The position numbers were made by a program, and so were the translations under genes. Of a DNA stretch of 21,317 bases, positions 20,882-21,317 are shown in pieces (position 1 is the first letter of the stretch; the number at the start of each line of letters is the position of its first letter). The notes under the pieces are model-generated. The model was given only the letters and a program-made list of their open reading frames with translations, was not told where the DNA came from and ran no database searches. Source of the DNA: UBA11524 sp964542315 (GTDB lineage Bacteria > Bacillota > Clostridia > Christensenellales > Aristaeellaceae); NCBI GenBank assembly GCA_964542315.1, contig CAZIUA010000048.1, positions 1 through 21,317 on the forward strand, given 5' to 3'.

Positions 20882-21317
20882 ATGAAGAAGCGCCTGAAGA
20901 AATCGACAACCGTGTATAAGCGGCTGCTGATCCTGTTTTTTACGACGCTGATCCCATTTTTTGCCCTCAGCCTGCTGGCGAACCATGTGGCGGAAGAACG
21001 CTTGCGGGCGCAGACGGAGGATCGCCTGGAGGCGCAGCTGCAGAGCATGGCGGATAACTATGAGGATCTGCACTTCCGTGTCTATTCCTGGATGAAGGTC
21101 AATCTGATGACAGACTACAAGGTGCTGCTGGCGAATGGGAGCATCAACCTGTCTGCCTATCAGTTGGGCTCCTATGTGTACGATCTGTTTTCAAGCTTGC
21201 AGGAGCTATCCCAGGTGAGCGATGACATCGCGAATATCACCATCAACAACGTTTTTCTGGTTTGCGTGGCGCTGATCTGCCTTGCGCCGCTGGTGTATGT
21301 GCTGGCCGTGTCCTTCT
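20882..21317 (+). CDS. Partial ORF: YesM-like sensor kinase N-terminus joined to a permease-like segment
   Basis: An ORF starts at ATG 20882 (weak SD gagg, 20868-20871) and is still open at the window end after 145 codons. Residues 1-118 look like the beginning of a YesM-type sensor histidine kinase: basic N-terminus, one membrane segment (about 14-34), then an extracellular amphipathic region (LGSYVYDLFSSLQELSQVSDDI, about 96-116, split here as two parts of one helix region). From about residue 121 the sequence changes to NNVFLVCVALICLAPLVYVL, which resembles the first membrane segment of a CUT1 sugar ABC permease (YtcP/LplC type) and is not expected in a YesM sensor domain at this point. 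It may be a true fusion, a deletion junction or an assembly chimera near a contig end. No catalytic domain is in view. Confidence 0.6.
   Translation, partial: MKKRLKKSTTVYKRLLILFFTTLIPFFALSLLANHVAEERLRAQTEDRLEAQLQSMADNYEDLHFRVYSWMKVNLMTDYKVLLANGSINLSAYQLGSYVYDLFSSLQELSQVSDDIANITINNVFLVCVALICLAPLVYVLAVSF

Overview
The window reads as chromosomal DNA of a GC-rich (looks near 60 %, not computed), Gram-positive-type member of the Clostridia/Bacillota, probably an anaerobe. This rests on strong Shine-Dalgarno sites before nearly every gene, sigma-A style promoters (TTGACA/TATAAT, 17 bp), and two typical clostridial blocks: DUF1385-prmC-prfA-ywlC and prmA-rsmE-mtaB-HIT-rpsU. I cannot name a genus. 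No rRNA, tRNA, CRISPR array, insertion sequence or phage gene was seen.

Layout. (1) 86-2231, minus: UDP-galactopyranose mutase (glf) followed by a family 2 glycosyltransferase, a small surface-glycan operon. (2) 2369-5550, plus: a methionine uptake operon (metQ, metN, metI) with an unusual control region. A strong promoter is followed by a 33-codon ORF in which 11 codons are Met, then an intrinsic terminator, then metQ. The MetQ protein is circularly permuted: the usual C-terminal half follows the signal peptide and the usual N-terminal half ends the protein. (3) 5731-9762, minus: DUF1385 membrane protein, prmC, prfA and ywlC, the first three joined by 4-base overlaps. (4) 9986-14076, minus: prmA, rsmE, mtaB and a HIT protein in one operon, then rpsU and rpmE each with its own promoter and terminator. 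(5) 14225-14638, plus: mscL with an added C-terminal zinc ribbon, divergent from prmA. (6) 14876-19495, plus: a four-gene ABC export-type system (ATPase, ABC-2 permease, GldG-like protein, DUF4340 protein) coupled by ATGA overlaps. (7) 19592-20663, plus: rplM-rpsI with a structured leader and a strong terminator. (8) 20791-21317, plus: a promoter under a 23-bp near-palindrome and the start of an ORF that begins like a YesM-type sensor kinase and changes near the window end into what looks like the N-terminus of a sugar ABC permease.

The best candidates for something undescribed are the methionine operon's two features: a Met-codon leader peptide coupled to a terminator (apparent ribosome-mediated attenuation responding to Met-tRNA, where Bacillota normally use S-box, T-box or other SAM riboswitches), and the circularly permuted MetQ. 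They sit side by side in one transcript. Both are read directly from sequence; the mechanism, the fold and the novelty are inference.
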